This document shows, one piece after another, positions 1 through 6,111 of a DNA stretch of 9,948 bases. Source of the DNA: Clostridia bacterium (lineage in GTDB: Bacteria; Bacillota; Clostridia; Oscillospirales; CAG-272). The notes below the pieces were generated by a model, which worked only from the letters and a program-made list of their open reading frames with translations, was not told where the DNA came from and made no database searches. The position numbers were made by a program, and so were the translations under genes. Location of the stretch: positions 1 to 9,948 of the forward strand of contig JAFQOC010000563.1 in the NCBI GenBank assembly GCA_017420845.1, given 5' to 3'. The first letter of the stretch is position 1. Every line of letters begins with the position of its first letter.

Positions 1-17
1 CCCGCTTAACCGCAACC

Positions 18-41
18 CAACGCGCCGATAAACCCAAATTT
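18..41 (+). repeat. Right end of a dispersed inverted-repeat (MITE-like) element
   Basis: These 24 bases match the right end of the full element at 4079-4360 (4334-4357) at 22 of 24 positions, ending in the same AAACCCAAATTT. The rest of this copy either lies upstream of the window or has diverged, because bases 1-17 do not resemble the full element. As in the full copy, this end sits just upstream of a gene on the + strand. Confidence 0.55.
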
Positions 42-75
42 CAAGCATTTTGCAATCGGCTATCAAAAATCATGT

Positions 76-82
76 AAAGGAG
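76..82 (+). promoter_or_regulatory. Orphan Shine-Dalgarno (AAAGGAG) without a start codon at normal distance
   Basis: A perfect AAAGGAG lies here, but no ATG, GTG or TTG occurs 5-12 bases downstream. The first in-frame ATG of the next gene is at 119, 36 bases away. The site directly follows an ATGTAA start-stop pair (72-77). It may be a relic of a start codon lost by mutation, or chance. The gene's start is therefore uncertain. Confidence 0.3.
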
Positions 83-118
83 AAAACGAAGCCCGATCAG
101 GGTTCGTCGACGGATCGT

Positions 119-1270
119 ATGAACGAAGCAATGAAGAACAGCATCCACACCGTGAAGGTAGAGGTTGCAGATGAATGGAGCAGACTTTTTGAGCGATACG
201 GTCAGACCGAGACCGCGTGGATCGGCGCAGACGGGATCTTCTCCTTTGCGCTGGACGGAAACGATGCCCTCGCGAGTGCAACTGACAGCACGAAGACCTT
301 TTTTATTTTCAGCGATACGTTATTCGGAACGACGAGTGAGGACGGAAAAAAGGCCGTGCGGGAGGCTATGCCCAACCATACCTCCGCCATCCTCGAGGGG
401 AGCAGGCCCGATGCCGCGCGGCGCAGATTTGTCTGGGGCAGGGGCGGCAGCTGTACCCTTAACCTGCAGGATCTCGACGACAATGAAAAGAAAAATCTTG
501 TGGGTAAGGTGAAATGGTTCACGGACGGTCTTGTGCTGGGGGATAAGCTGTACCTGTTCTGCTATACCCCCATCGGACTCGCCAATGACAGGGTGGACAT
601 GGCCGTGTTCCCGATAGTGGGGGGCAACGTTGATTATGAGCATGATTCCCTCATCGAACCCATCCCACAGCTCTGTATGCTGACCCCCAAGGGGGAGCTG
701 GATATTGACTACGGCTACGCCGTCCACGTCAATACCAAAGAAGCGGGCGCGCCTGCCCCCGACGGATACATCTACATCTACGGCGGCGGTCGCGATTACA
801 GCGGTTACGTTTCCCGGATCAAGGCCGAGGATTTTCCTGATTTCTCCAAGCTGAGATACTATGACGGAAGGGGATGGGGCGAGAGCATCGCCGATTCCGC
901 CGCCGTGCTTCGGGGCATATCCCGCGAATACAGCGTGACGCCCATTCCCGTAGGCCCGAAGGCGGGGAAATACATCGCCGTGTTCATGGATCAATGCGTT
1001 TCGGGTGATATCGCCTACGCCATAGCCGACACGCCCTATGGGCCCTTTGGTGAGACCGTCCGGTTTTACCGCGCCCCCGAGGCTGGCGAGGAGGTGCTTG
1101 ACGCGGAAGGCAAGAAGGATACGGTATTTACGTATAACGCCAAGGCCCATCCCCACCTGTCGGAGGGAAGCCGCTTGCTGATCAGCTATAACACCAACGT
1201 GTGGAACGGCAACAACACACCCTACTGCTATCACCCGAGATTCGTTTGGCTCGACCTTGAAACGATCTGA
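119..1270 (+). CDS. DUF5005/DUF4185-like beta-propeller protein, possibly glycan-active
   Basis: A protein of about 383 residues from ATG 119. The frame stays open back to TTG 50, and ATG 131 is an alternative. None of these starts has a good ribosome binding site. No signal peptide or membrane segment is visible, so it looks cytoplasmic. The sequence shows the repeated blade motifs of five-bladed propeller families related to glycosidases: WIGADG near residue 34, FIFSDTLFG near 62-70, a W-x-DG-x-V-x-G-x-x-LYLF block, YIYGGGRDYSGYVSR, an Asn-Ala-x-x-His-Pro motif, and a near-terminal LLISYNTN. This pattern (a display of sample-like data, 'TPYGPFG', then 'HPHL..LLISYN') is what I know from DUF5005/DUF4185 and GH43-like proteins. 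Assignment is from memory of motifs, so the exact family and any substrate are unsure. Base composition looks somewhat less GC-rich than in the neighbours. It is bracketed by repeat ends on both sides. Confidence 0.75.
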   Translation: MNEAMKNSIHTVKVEVADEWSRLFERYGQTETAWIGADGIFSFALDGNDALASATDSTKTFFIFSDTLFGTTSEDGKKAVREAMPNHTSAILEGSRPDAARRRFVWGRGGSCTLNLQDLDDNEKKNLVGKVKWFTDGLVLGDKLYLFCYTPIGLANDRVDMAVFPIVGGNVDYEHDSLIEPIPQLCMLTPKGELDIDYGYAVHVNTKEAGAPAPDGYIYIYGGGRDYSGYVSRIKAEDFPDFSKLRYYDGRGWGESIADSAAVLRGISREYSVTPIPVGPKAGKYIAVFMDQCVSGDIAYAIADTPYGPFGETVRFYRAPEAGEEVLDAEGKKDTVFTYNAKAHPHLSEGSRLLISYNTNVWNGNNTPYCYHPRFVWLDLETI

Positions 1271-1277
1271 TGGAATC

Positions 1278-1327
1278 TTTCAAATTTGGGATTGTCAGAC
1301 AACAGACCTATAAACTGCAATTTGAAA
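1278..1327 (-). repeat. 50-bp remnant of the dispersed element: both ends, no interior
   Basis: The block is bounded by a perfect 9-bp inverted repeat, TTTCAAATT (1278-1286) and AATTTGAAA (1319-1327). Inside it, AAATTTGGG (1282-1290) is the reverse complement of the right end of the element at 4079-4360. ATAAACTGCAATTT (1310-1323) is the reverse complement of its left end. On the minus strand the left part also resembles the copy at the window's end over about 23 bases with two mismatches. It starts 7 bases after the stop of the upstream gene. It looks like an internal-deletion derivative of a larger copy. Confidence 0.6.
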
Positions 1328-1426
1328 TCCCGTCCGAATCGTTACAATCCGATCGGCTCGGGCGTCTCCCTTCCACCCATACAGAGCATCAAAAGCAGAA
1401 CCTTCATGAAAAAATTTCCCGAGACG

Positions 1427-1453
1427 TGAAACGGTTTGATCCTTTTCGGCGTC
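1427..1453 (+). promoter_or_regulatory. Putative ECF-type promoter (TGAAAC-17-CGTC) of the sigma/anti-sigma operon
   Basis: TGAAAC at 1427-1432 is followed after 17 bases by CGTC at 1450-1453. This matches the general form of ECF sigma promoters in Gram-positive bacteria (an AAC -35 and a CGT -10, as for SigW, SigM and SigX of Bacillus). Transcription would begin near 1460, leaving a leader of about 35 bases before the sigma gene's ATG at 1494. Because it lies directly upstream of an ECF sigma gene, the sigma factor probably transcribes its own operon. No TTGACA/TATAAT pair was noticed here. Confidence 0.55.
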
Positions 1454-1493
1454 TCTATGTGTGAAAGTACTTTCCGACAAAGGAGGCAGAGCG

Positions 1494-2090
1494 ATGCCCC
1501 GACACGCACCCGATGACCGTGAGCTTTTGAAGATCCTGACCCACGCGCTGGGCACGGGGAACGCGAAGGCCGTGGACCAAGCCTTTGAAGCCATTTACAA
1601 CGCTTATGCGGGGTTGGTGGCCTTTGTTTGCGCGCGCTACCTGTCCGATGATACCGATATACGGAGCGTGACCGACGACGTGTTCGTCAGCTTTTTTCAA
1701 AGAGCACCCTACCTTGAGGAGATCGAATCCCTTCGCGCCTACCTCTCCCAAGCCGCTCGCCGCGCCGTCCTGGATTTTTTGCGGTCGAAAAACCGCCGCG
1801 AGAGGGGACTGGCCGAGCTGACCTGTCCCGAGGGGGGCGTCGATCCCCTGACTCTCATCCCCGACCCCGATAGCGATATCACCGCAAGCACCCGCTACGG
1901 GGCGATCACCGAGGATCTGTGCCGCACCGTGGGGCGGGAGAGCGCCGAGATTATCCTGTCCCACGCCGTCTGCGGGGAGAGCTTTCCCGCGATCGCCGCG
2001 CGGCTGGGTAAGAAGGTGAACACCGTCAAGACCGCCTACCACCGCGCCATCCGAAAATTCCGCCGCGAGAAAGGAGACCGCTGGCTATGA
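1494..2090 (+). CDS. ECF-type sigma-70 family RNA polymerase sigma factor
   Basis: This 198-residue protein directs RNA polymerase to a small set of promoters. Residues about 30-100 form the sigma region 2 helices (IYNAYAGLVAFVCARYL, then a DDVFVSFF segment and a basic FLRSKNRR end). Residues about 140-190 form region 4, with a helix-turn-helix (FPAIAARLGKKVNTVKTAYHRA). The linker between them is short and acidic, as in ECF factors, and the length is typical. The frame opens at GTG 1461, but ATG 1494 is chosen because AAAGGAGG (1479-1486) sits 7 bases before it. The gene overlaps the next one by 4 bases (ATGA), so translation is probably coupled. The downstream membrane protein is its likely anti-sigma factor, and an ECF-like promoter lies upstream. 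The ECF subgroup and the signal it answers are unknown. Confidence 0.9.
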   Translation: MPRHAPDDRELLKILTHALGTGNAKAVDQAFEAIYNAYAGLVAFVCARYLSDDTDIRSVTDDVFVSFFQRAPYLEEIESLRAYLSQAARRAVLDFLRSKNRRERGLAELTCPEGGVDPLTLIPDPDSDITASTRYGAITEDLCRTVGRESAEIILSHAVCGESFPAIAARLGKKVNTVKTAYHRAIRKFRREKGDRWL

Positions 2091-3448
2091 AGCAAAAAAA
2101 GAACCGAAAAGCTACCCCCGAGGAGATTCTTCGCGCGTCCTGTGAGGAGAGACTGGGAGTTGAGCTTGACTATACCCGCGTCCGGGAGGCGCTGGACGTG
2201 GAGGCCATCGCCCGCGCGGGGGTCGCGAGACAGATGATGACCGTGATCACGCCCCATGCGCCCGTCCGCCGCCGCTCTGCCGCCGCCGCGGTGCTTTCGG
2301 TGCTGGCGGTGCTCTTGCTGATCCCCGCCGTCATTGTGGGGAGCTTTCTGATTGCCCGCTCCACCATGGATCCCGCTCCCCCCGATGAGGGTCCCAATGG
2401 GACGGCGGACTCCATACCCCTGCCGGGTACTCATCCCGACCAGAGCCTCACTCCGAACGGCTCGGTCGCCGTGCCCCCCCGCCCCGTCGTTCCTAACGCG
2501 TCGGGGGAGGCGTGGAACAACCTCTTCAATCTGTCGGAGTCCTACGCCACTGACAACGCCCTGTTTTTGCGGGCCGAGCATCTGGACCCCGCCATGACCG
2601 ACGGGACCCTCCCCGCCGTGCTGACGGTCAACGAGTTTTCGGAGTGGCAGCGGTTTTGCAGGGATTCCTCTTTGGACGTGACCCAAATCAAGGTAGGCTC
2701 GGAAGACGTAACCGAGGACTTTTTCGTCAACCACTCCCTGCAGGTCATCATCACCGAGGGCCGAAGCGGCTCCATCCGCTACCAATTGAATGAGGTCTAT
2801 GCCACCAACGGAAAGATCAATCGGTCCTGGGAGCTGGTGGCCCGGGTGCCCCTCGCCCTGACCATGGATATCGTTCATTGGTGTATCGTGATCCCCGTGA
2901 GCAAGGCCGAGGCCGGGATGCCCATGGAGCTGTCCATGCGGGATGAGCCCATGGGGTACGAGGAGGGGCCCGACGTTGTCATCCCCGACATCGTGACCCG
3001 TGGCCCCTATCAGCTGTGGTTTGGATCTGATTCCTACGCCCGAAACGGCTGTCTCTACGGCCGCCGCCTGGGCTCCAACGGTGATGGAAGCTACCCCTAC
3101 ACCAAGACCGTTACCACCCTTGCCGAGTGGCAAAGCCTCTACCTGGGCTGCTTCGCAAGCTTGATCTCGGACTCCGGCTTTACGGAGGGCCTGGCCGCGC
3201 TGGACGAGGCCTTCTTCGCCGAGCAGTCCCTGCTGATCCTCTACCTGGAGGAGGGCAGCGGCTCCTACCGCCACCGTGTGGATCAGGTCATCGCGGAGGA
3301 CGGGACGGTCACCGTCACCCTGGCCACCCTGATGCCCGAGATCGGTACCTGCGACATGGCCTACTGGGCGATCCTCATCCCTATGGACAAGGAATCCGCA
3401 GAACTGCCCGTGGAGATCGTGGAAAAGACCGAAGCCCTCATCCCGTAA
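2087..3448 (+). CDS. Single-pass membrane protein with duplicated extracytoplasmic domain; probable anti-sigma factor
   Basis: A 453-residue protein. Residues 1-63 are charged and cytoplasmic, rich in helix formers, and would be the sigma-binding part. Residues about 64-90 form one membrane helix, flanked by RRR on the inner side. A Pro/Gly-rich linker (about 94-140) leads to a large outer portion. That portion holds two copies of one domain, about 177-286 and 341-446. Conserved pairs include EW (186/347), FF (212/376), SL (217/381), SGS (227/391), D (261/423), W (265/427) and IP (269/431). The repeat loosely recalls PrcB_C-like domains, a weak guess. There is no zinc-binding HxxxCxxC motif, so it is not a ZAS-type anti-sigma. 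The start is supported by AAAGGAG at 2070-2076, inside the sigma gene. The anti-sigma role is inferred from the overlapping ECF gene and the topology. Confidence 0.8.
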   Translation: MKQKKNRKATPEEILRASCEERLGVELDYTRVREALDVEAIARAGVARQMMTVITPHAPVRRRSAAAAVLSVLAVLLLIPAVIVGSFLIARSTMDPAPPDEGPNGTADSIPLPGTHPDQSLTPNGSVAVPPRPVVPNASGEAWNNLFNLSESYATDNALFLRAEHLDPAMTDGTLPAVLTVNEFSEWQRFCRDSSLDVTQIKVGSEDVTEDFFVNHSLQVIITEGRSGSIRYQLNEVYATNGKINRSWELVARVPLALTMDIVHWCIVIPVSKAEAGMPMELSMRDEPMGYEEGPDVVIPDIVTRGPYQLWFGSDSYARNGCLYGRRLGSNGDGSYPYTKTVTTLAEWQSLYLGCFASLISDSGFTEGLAALDEAFFAEQSLLILYLEEGSGSYRHRVDQVIAEDGTVTVTLATLMPEIGTCDMAYWAILIPMDKESAELPVEIVEKTEALIP

Positions 3449-3455
3449 AAAAGAG

Positions 3456-3492
3456 AGCCGTATCACCCTATCGGGCGGTACGGCTATTTCTT
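3456..3492 (+). terminator. Rho-independent terminator closing the sigma/anti-sigma operon
   Basis: A perfect 7-bp stem, AGCCGTA (3456-3462) with TACGGCT (3479-3485), continues inward with a mostly paired CCC/GGG core and a TATC loop. A T-rich tail (ATTTCTTC) follows, and an A-run precedes it, so it may work in both directions. It begins 7 bases after the stop codon. Confidence 0.75.
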
Positions 3493-3512
3493 CATGATTG
3501 GGGCGGCGGAAC

Positions 3513-3541
3513 TTGACACACGCGGCCATCCGTGCTATAAT
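3513..3541 (+). promoter_or_regulatory. Consensus sigma-A promoter of the nitroreductase gene
   Basis: TTGACA (3513-3518) and TATAAT (3536-3541) are both perfect consensus hexamers, separated by the optimal 17 bases. Transcription would start near 3548, giving a short leader with the ribosome binding site GAAAGGAG at 3555-3562. High, largely constitutive expression is expected unless an unseen repressor acts. Confidence 0.85.
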
Positions 3542-3570
3542 AGAACCAATAACCGAAAGGAGACCATCCC

Positions 3571-4080
3571 ATGGATTTTCTCAAGCTCTGCGCCGACCGC
3601 TACTCGGTGCGCTCCTTTGCCGATACCCCCATCCCCGACGAGGTCCTGCATCAGATCCTCGAGGCGGGCCGTCTGGCTCCCACCGCCATGAATCTCCAGC
3701 CCCAGCGGATCTTCGTCATTCGCTCCGAGGAGGCCCTCGAAAAGATGCGGACCGTGAAAAAGTGCTACGGCGCGAACACCGTCCTCATGATCTGCGGGGA
3801 CACCGAGGCGGCCTGTAACCGCCCCAAGGTGGATCACTGCATGGCCGAGATGGATTGCACCATCGTCACCACCCAGATGATGCTGGCCGCAAAAGCGCTG
3901 GGCGTCGGCTCCTGCTGGATCTGCGCCTTTGACGTGGCGGCTATGCACAAGGCCTTTGGCCTGCCCCGGCACCTGACTCCCTATATCCTGCTTGCCCTCG
4001 GCTATCCCTCCGAGGACTGCGAGCCTGCCCCCAGGCACTTTGAGCGGTATCCGTTGGAGCACATGGTTACGTATTTGTAA
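3571..4080 (+). CDS. Nitroreductase-family FMN-dependent oxidoreductase
   Basis: A 169-residue flavoprotein, presumably a dimer binding FMN and using NAD(P)H to reduce nitro, quinone or similar groups. The true substrate cannot be read from sequence. RYSVRSF (10-16) is the N-terminal FMN phosphate-binding motif, and APTAMNLQP (36-44) is the conserved loop following the first helices. LGVGSCWI (110-117) and LLALGYP (140-146) are the usual C-terminal motifs of the family. The length is that of the short nitroreductase class. It carries about seven cysteines, several in places unusual for the family. ATG 3571 has GAAAGGAG 8 bases upstream and a perfect promoter. Its stop codon overlaps the first bases of the palindromic element that follows, and no separate conventional terminator is visible. 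Confidence 0.9.
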   Translation: MDFLKLCADRYSVRSFADTPIPDEVLHQILEAGRLAPTAMNLQPQRIFVIRSEEALEKMRTVKKCYGANTVLMICGDTEAACNRPKVDHCMAEMDCTIVTTQMMLAAKALGVGSCWICAFDVAAMHKAFGLPRHLTPYILLALGYPSEDCEPAPRHFERYPLEHMVTYL

Positions 4081-4360
4081 ATTGCAGTTTATCGGGGCGC
4101 CGACCGCGTTCATTAGCCTTCCCCAGCGGGGAAGGTGGCACCCGCTTTAGCGGGTGACGGATGAGGAGAGCGGGTTTCAGATTGCCTTCCTGGTGTCAGC
4201 TTTTCTCTTGCCTATCAATGAAAATCCACACCCGGAAGGCCTCTGTATGCGGCTCTCCTCATCCACCGCTTCGCGGTCCCCCGCATCCGCTTGCGGATGG
4301 CACCGCATGGGGAAGGCTAATCAAGGTCGGTGCCAACGCACCGACAAACCCAAATTTGAA
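4079..4360 (+). mobile_element. Palindromic MITE-like element (non-coding, about 280 bp)
   Basis: This is a long imperfect inverted repeat with no credible gene. The left end AAATTGCAGTTTATCGG (4079-4095) pairs with the right end (4341-4357, reverse complement AAATTTGGGTTTGTCGG) at 13 of 17 positions. Further in, two 13-bp perfect inverted pairs occur: ATTAGCCTTCCCC at 4112 with 4309-4321, and GGATGAGGAGAGC at 4159 with 4252-4264. A weaker pair, around 4178-4190 and 4231-4244, extends the arms, leaving a loop of about 40 bases. Each arm also holds small hairpins, for example CCTTCCCC/GGGGAAGG at 4118-4135 and CACCCGC/GCGGGTG at 4139-4156. Partial copies occur at 18-41, 1278-1327 and 9893-9948. 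It carries no transposase, so any movement would need one elsewhere. It fills the gap before the next gene, and its hairpins may stop or attenuate transcription from the nitroreductase gene. Confidence 0.7.
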
Positions 4361-4387
4361 CTTCACACACCGAAAGGAACCAACGCC

Positions 4388-5191
4388 ATGAAAAAGCTAT
4401 TCATCAGTGCCGACATTGAGGGCACCTGCGGCATTGCCGCCTGGGAGGAAACCGACGCCGCGGGGCGCAATTACGCCTATTTCTGCGAGCGCATGACCGC
4501 CGAGGTGGAAGCCGCCGCGAGAGGCGCCGAGCAGGCGGGGTACGTGACCACCGTCAAGGACGCCCACGATTCCGCCCGCAACATCAACCCCATGGGCCTG
4601 CCCAAAACAACCACCCTCATCCGCGGCTGGGCCAAGGACTGCTACTGCATGATGGGAGGCCTGGATCGGGAGGACTTCGATGCCGTTGCCTTCACGGGCT
4701 ACCACTCCGAGGCGGTCAACGGCGGCAATCCCCTGTCCCACACCATGACCAGAAGCGTCCAGCGGGTGACCCTCAACGGCCTGCCCTGCCCCGAGTTCCT
4801 CATCAACGCCTACATGGCCGCCTACCGCGGCGTGCCCATCGTATTCCTGGCGGGTGACGAGGCTCTGTGTCAGTTCGCCAAGAAGCTCATCCCCGGCATC
4901 ACCACCGTGGTGGCCAAGTCGGGTCACGGCTCGGCGGTGATCTCCCGCCATCCCGAGGTGGTGCGCGAGGAGATTTTTACGGGCATGAAGGCCGCCCTCT
5001 CCCGGGAGGATTTGTCGGATTGCCTCCTGACCCTGCCCGAGTACTTCGAGCTGACCGTGGAGTACAAGGACTGGAACACCGCCCACAGCTACTCCTTCTA
5101 CCCGGGGGCTACGGCGGTGGACGCCAAGACCGTGAAGTACGAGTCGGACGACTACTATGAGGTCATGCGGTTCATGCATTTCTGCCTTTAA
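4388..5191 (+). CDS. dppA: D-aminopeptidase of the DppA family (M55 zinc peptidase)
   Basis: A 267-residue cytoplasmic enzyme expected to remove N-terminal D-amino acids, such as D-alanine, from short peptides. The Bacillus subtilis DppA forms a zinc-dependent decamer. The five metal ligands known there (Asp8, Glu10, His60, His104, Glu133) line up with Asp9 and Glu11 in SADIEG, His60 in KDAHDS, His106 in GYHSEA and Glu136 in CPEFLINAY. The conserved His before the catalytic loop is His118 in NPLSHTM. Nothing essential appears missing, and the length is normal. The frame runs back to 4154 through the repeat element, but ATG 4388, with GAAAGGA 9 bases upstream, is the start. No dipeptide transporter genes (dppB-E) are next to it, unlike B. 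subtilis. No clear promoter was seen, so it may rely on readthrough across the element or on a promoter inside it. Confidence 0.9.
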   Translation: MKKLFISADIEGTCGIAAWEETDAAGRNYAYFCERMTAEVEAAARGAEQAGYVTTVKDAHDSARNINPMGLPKTTTLIRGWAKDCYCMMGGLDREDFDAVAFTGYHSEAVNGGNPLSHTMTRSVQRVTLNGLPCPEFLINAYMAAYRGVPIVFLAGDEALCQFAKKLIPGITTVVAKSGHGSAVISRHPEVVREEIFTGMKAALSREDLSDCLLTLPEYFELTVEYKDWNTAHSYSFYPGATAVDAKTVKYESDDYYEVMRFMHFCL

Positions 5192-5262
5192 TTACGGCAA
5201 GTGCATAAAGAGATTACCGCAAAGTATGTTCCCTTCGATCAGACCCGAAAGGAGATACGGAT

Positions 5263-5937
5263 ATGAAACACAGATACAGAATACCCGCCATGCTTTTGGC
5301 CCTTCTGATGGTCTGCTTGCCGCTGACGGCTTGCTCGGGAGAAGCTTCGGATGAATTTCTCAGCGAAATCACCCTCGGGCTGTGGGACAGGATCATATTG
5401 GACGAGGAGCTTCACAACGTGGTGAGCTACGTGGACGGAGAAACCGTCACCTATCAGGGAAACACCTACTACGCGGCCCCCATGATCTTCATTCAGGACA
5501 ATTACACGACCGTTCAGGAGGAGCGGGGCTATGCATACATCGGTTGGTCAGGGCCCAGATTCTTCTATATCAGCGTCTTTTGCGGTGATTCCAAGGACGC
5601 GCCCACCATCCTGTACGAAACGGGACTGAATTGCACGTATTTCAGAGAGGATTACGACTATACGGCCGACGAGTTCAAAATCAAGGGCACGGAGGACGTG
5701 ATCTGCTTTGGCGAGGCGCTGACCGAGACCTCGGACGAGCCCGAGGATTTTCTGAGCGGGAAGCGACGCATGGTTCTGACCTCCTCCACCCACGAGTCCC
5801 TGGATGTTGAGTTGAGCATTCTTTTCTATGACGGGCGTTGGCTCGCCTGCTCCTCGGATTTCGTGTATTTTGAGATGTCCGAAAGTCTCGTGGAGATCCT
5901 TGTGAAGAATGAGATCATCGAGAGCGGCGACTCATAA
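5263..5937 (+). CDS. Small predicted lipoprotein of unknown function
   Basis: A 224-residue secreted protein anchored to the outer face of the membrane. The N-terminus has basic residues (KHRYR), a hydrophobic stretch at about 8-21 and a lipobox LTAC with Cys24 as the lipidation site, cleaved by signal peptidase II. The mature part is acidic, rich in Tyr, Phe and Glu, and looks like a beta-rich globular domain without a motif I recognise. ATG 5263 has GAAAGGAG 8 bases upstream. It begins 71 bases after the D-aminopeptidase gene, with no terminator seen between them, so the two may be co-transcribed. Base composition is somewhat less GC-rich than in the enzymes around it. A strong terminator follows. 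No function is claimed. Confidence 0.85.
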   Translation: MKHRYRIPAMLLALLMVCLPLTACSGEASDEFLSEITLGLWDRIILDEELHNVVSYVDGETVTYQGNTYYAAPMIFIQDNYTTVQEERGYAYIGWSGPRFFYISVFCGDSKDAPTILYETGLNCTYFREDYDYTADEFKIKGTEDVICFGEALTETSDEPEDFLSGKRRMVLTSSTHESLDVELSILFYDGRWLACSSDFVYFEMSESLVEILVKNEIIESGDS

Positions 5938-5979
5938 CGGGCACCGTTCTCCCCTTCCGTCCCTTGTCACGACCGATTA

Positions 5980-6027
5980 CGGCTGAGCCAACCGCTTCCC
6001 TGCGAAGCGAAGGCTCAGCCGTTTTTT
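5980..6027 (+). terminator. Strong rho-independent terminator after the lipoprotein gene
   Basis: A perfect 10-bp stem, CGGCTGAGCC (5980-5989) with GGCTCAGCCG (6012-6021), encloses a second small stem (CGCTT/AAGCG). It is followed directly by TTTTTT (6022-6027). This separates the D-aminopeptidase/lipoprotein unit from the GH78 gene. Confidence 0.93.
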
Positions 6028-6042
6028 CACCGAATCACCCCT

Positions 6043-6077
6043 AACCCCTTGATTTTTCCCCCGAAATATTGTAAAAT
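6043..6077 (+). promoter_or_regulatory. Promoter of the GH78 gene, with a block shared with the PHP gene promoter
   Basis: TTGATT (6049-6054) and TAAAAT (6072-6077), separated by 17 bases, form a good sigma-A promoter. The -35 lies in AACCCCTTGATTTTT (6043-6057), which recurs exactly at 8409-8423 before the PHP gene. The ribosome binding site AAGGAGG (6099-6105) follows in the leader. Confidence 0.7.
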
Positions 6078-6111
6078 GGAGATATCCCCCATCAACACAA
6101 GGAGGCATACC

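Noticed and set aside
320..1234. A 304-codon minus-strand frame opposite the propeller gene
   Set aside because: It has mirror-frame composition, while the + strand reading shows coherent family motifs.
1270..1464. A 64-codon + strand frame overlapping the propeller gene stop
   Set aside because: It runs through the 50-bp repeat remnant and the ECF promoter, has no ribosome binding site and no recognisable sequence.
2036..3529. A 497-codon minus-strand frame opposite the anti-sigma gene
   Set aside because: It shows the same mirror-frame composition, with no ribosome binding site or motif. The + strand gene has a membrane helix, duplicated domain and coupled start.
4118..4156. Tandem small hairpins as a plain rho-independent terminator for the nitroreductase
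   Set aside because: The hairpins are GC-rich but lack a following T-run and are part of the repeat's arms. Termination there is possible but not supported as a distinct feature.
1278..4360. Repeats after gene stops as integron attC sites with gene cassettes
   Set aside because: The ends lack the GTTRRRY core pattern, the genes are long and have their own promoters, and several genes have no repeat between them. A MITE-like family explains the data better.
4154..4387. Upstream extension of the D-aminopeptidase frame
   Set aside because: It would be translated from the palindromic element. The family begins with MKKLFISADIEG at 4388, which has its own ribosome binding site.
5192..5262. Promoter for the lipoprotein gene
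   Set aside because: No convincing -35/-10 pair was found in these 71 bases, so no promoter is reported.
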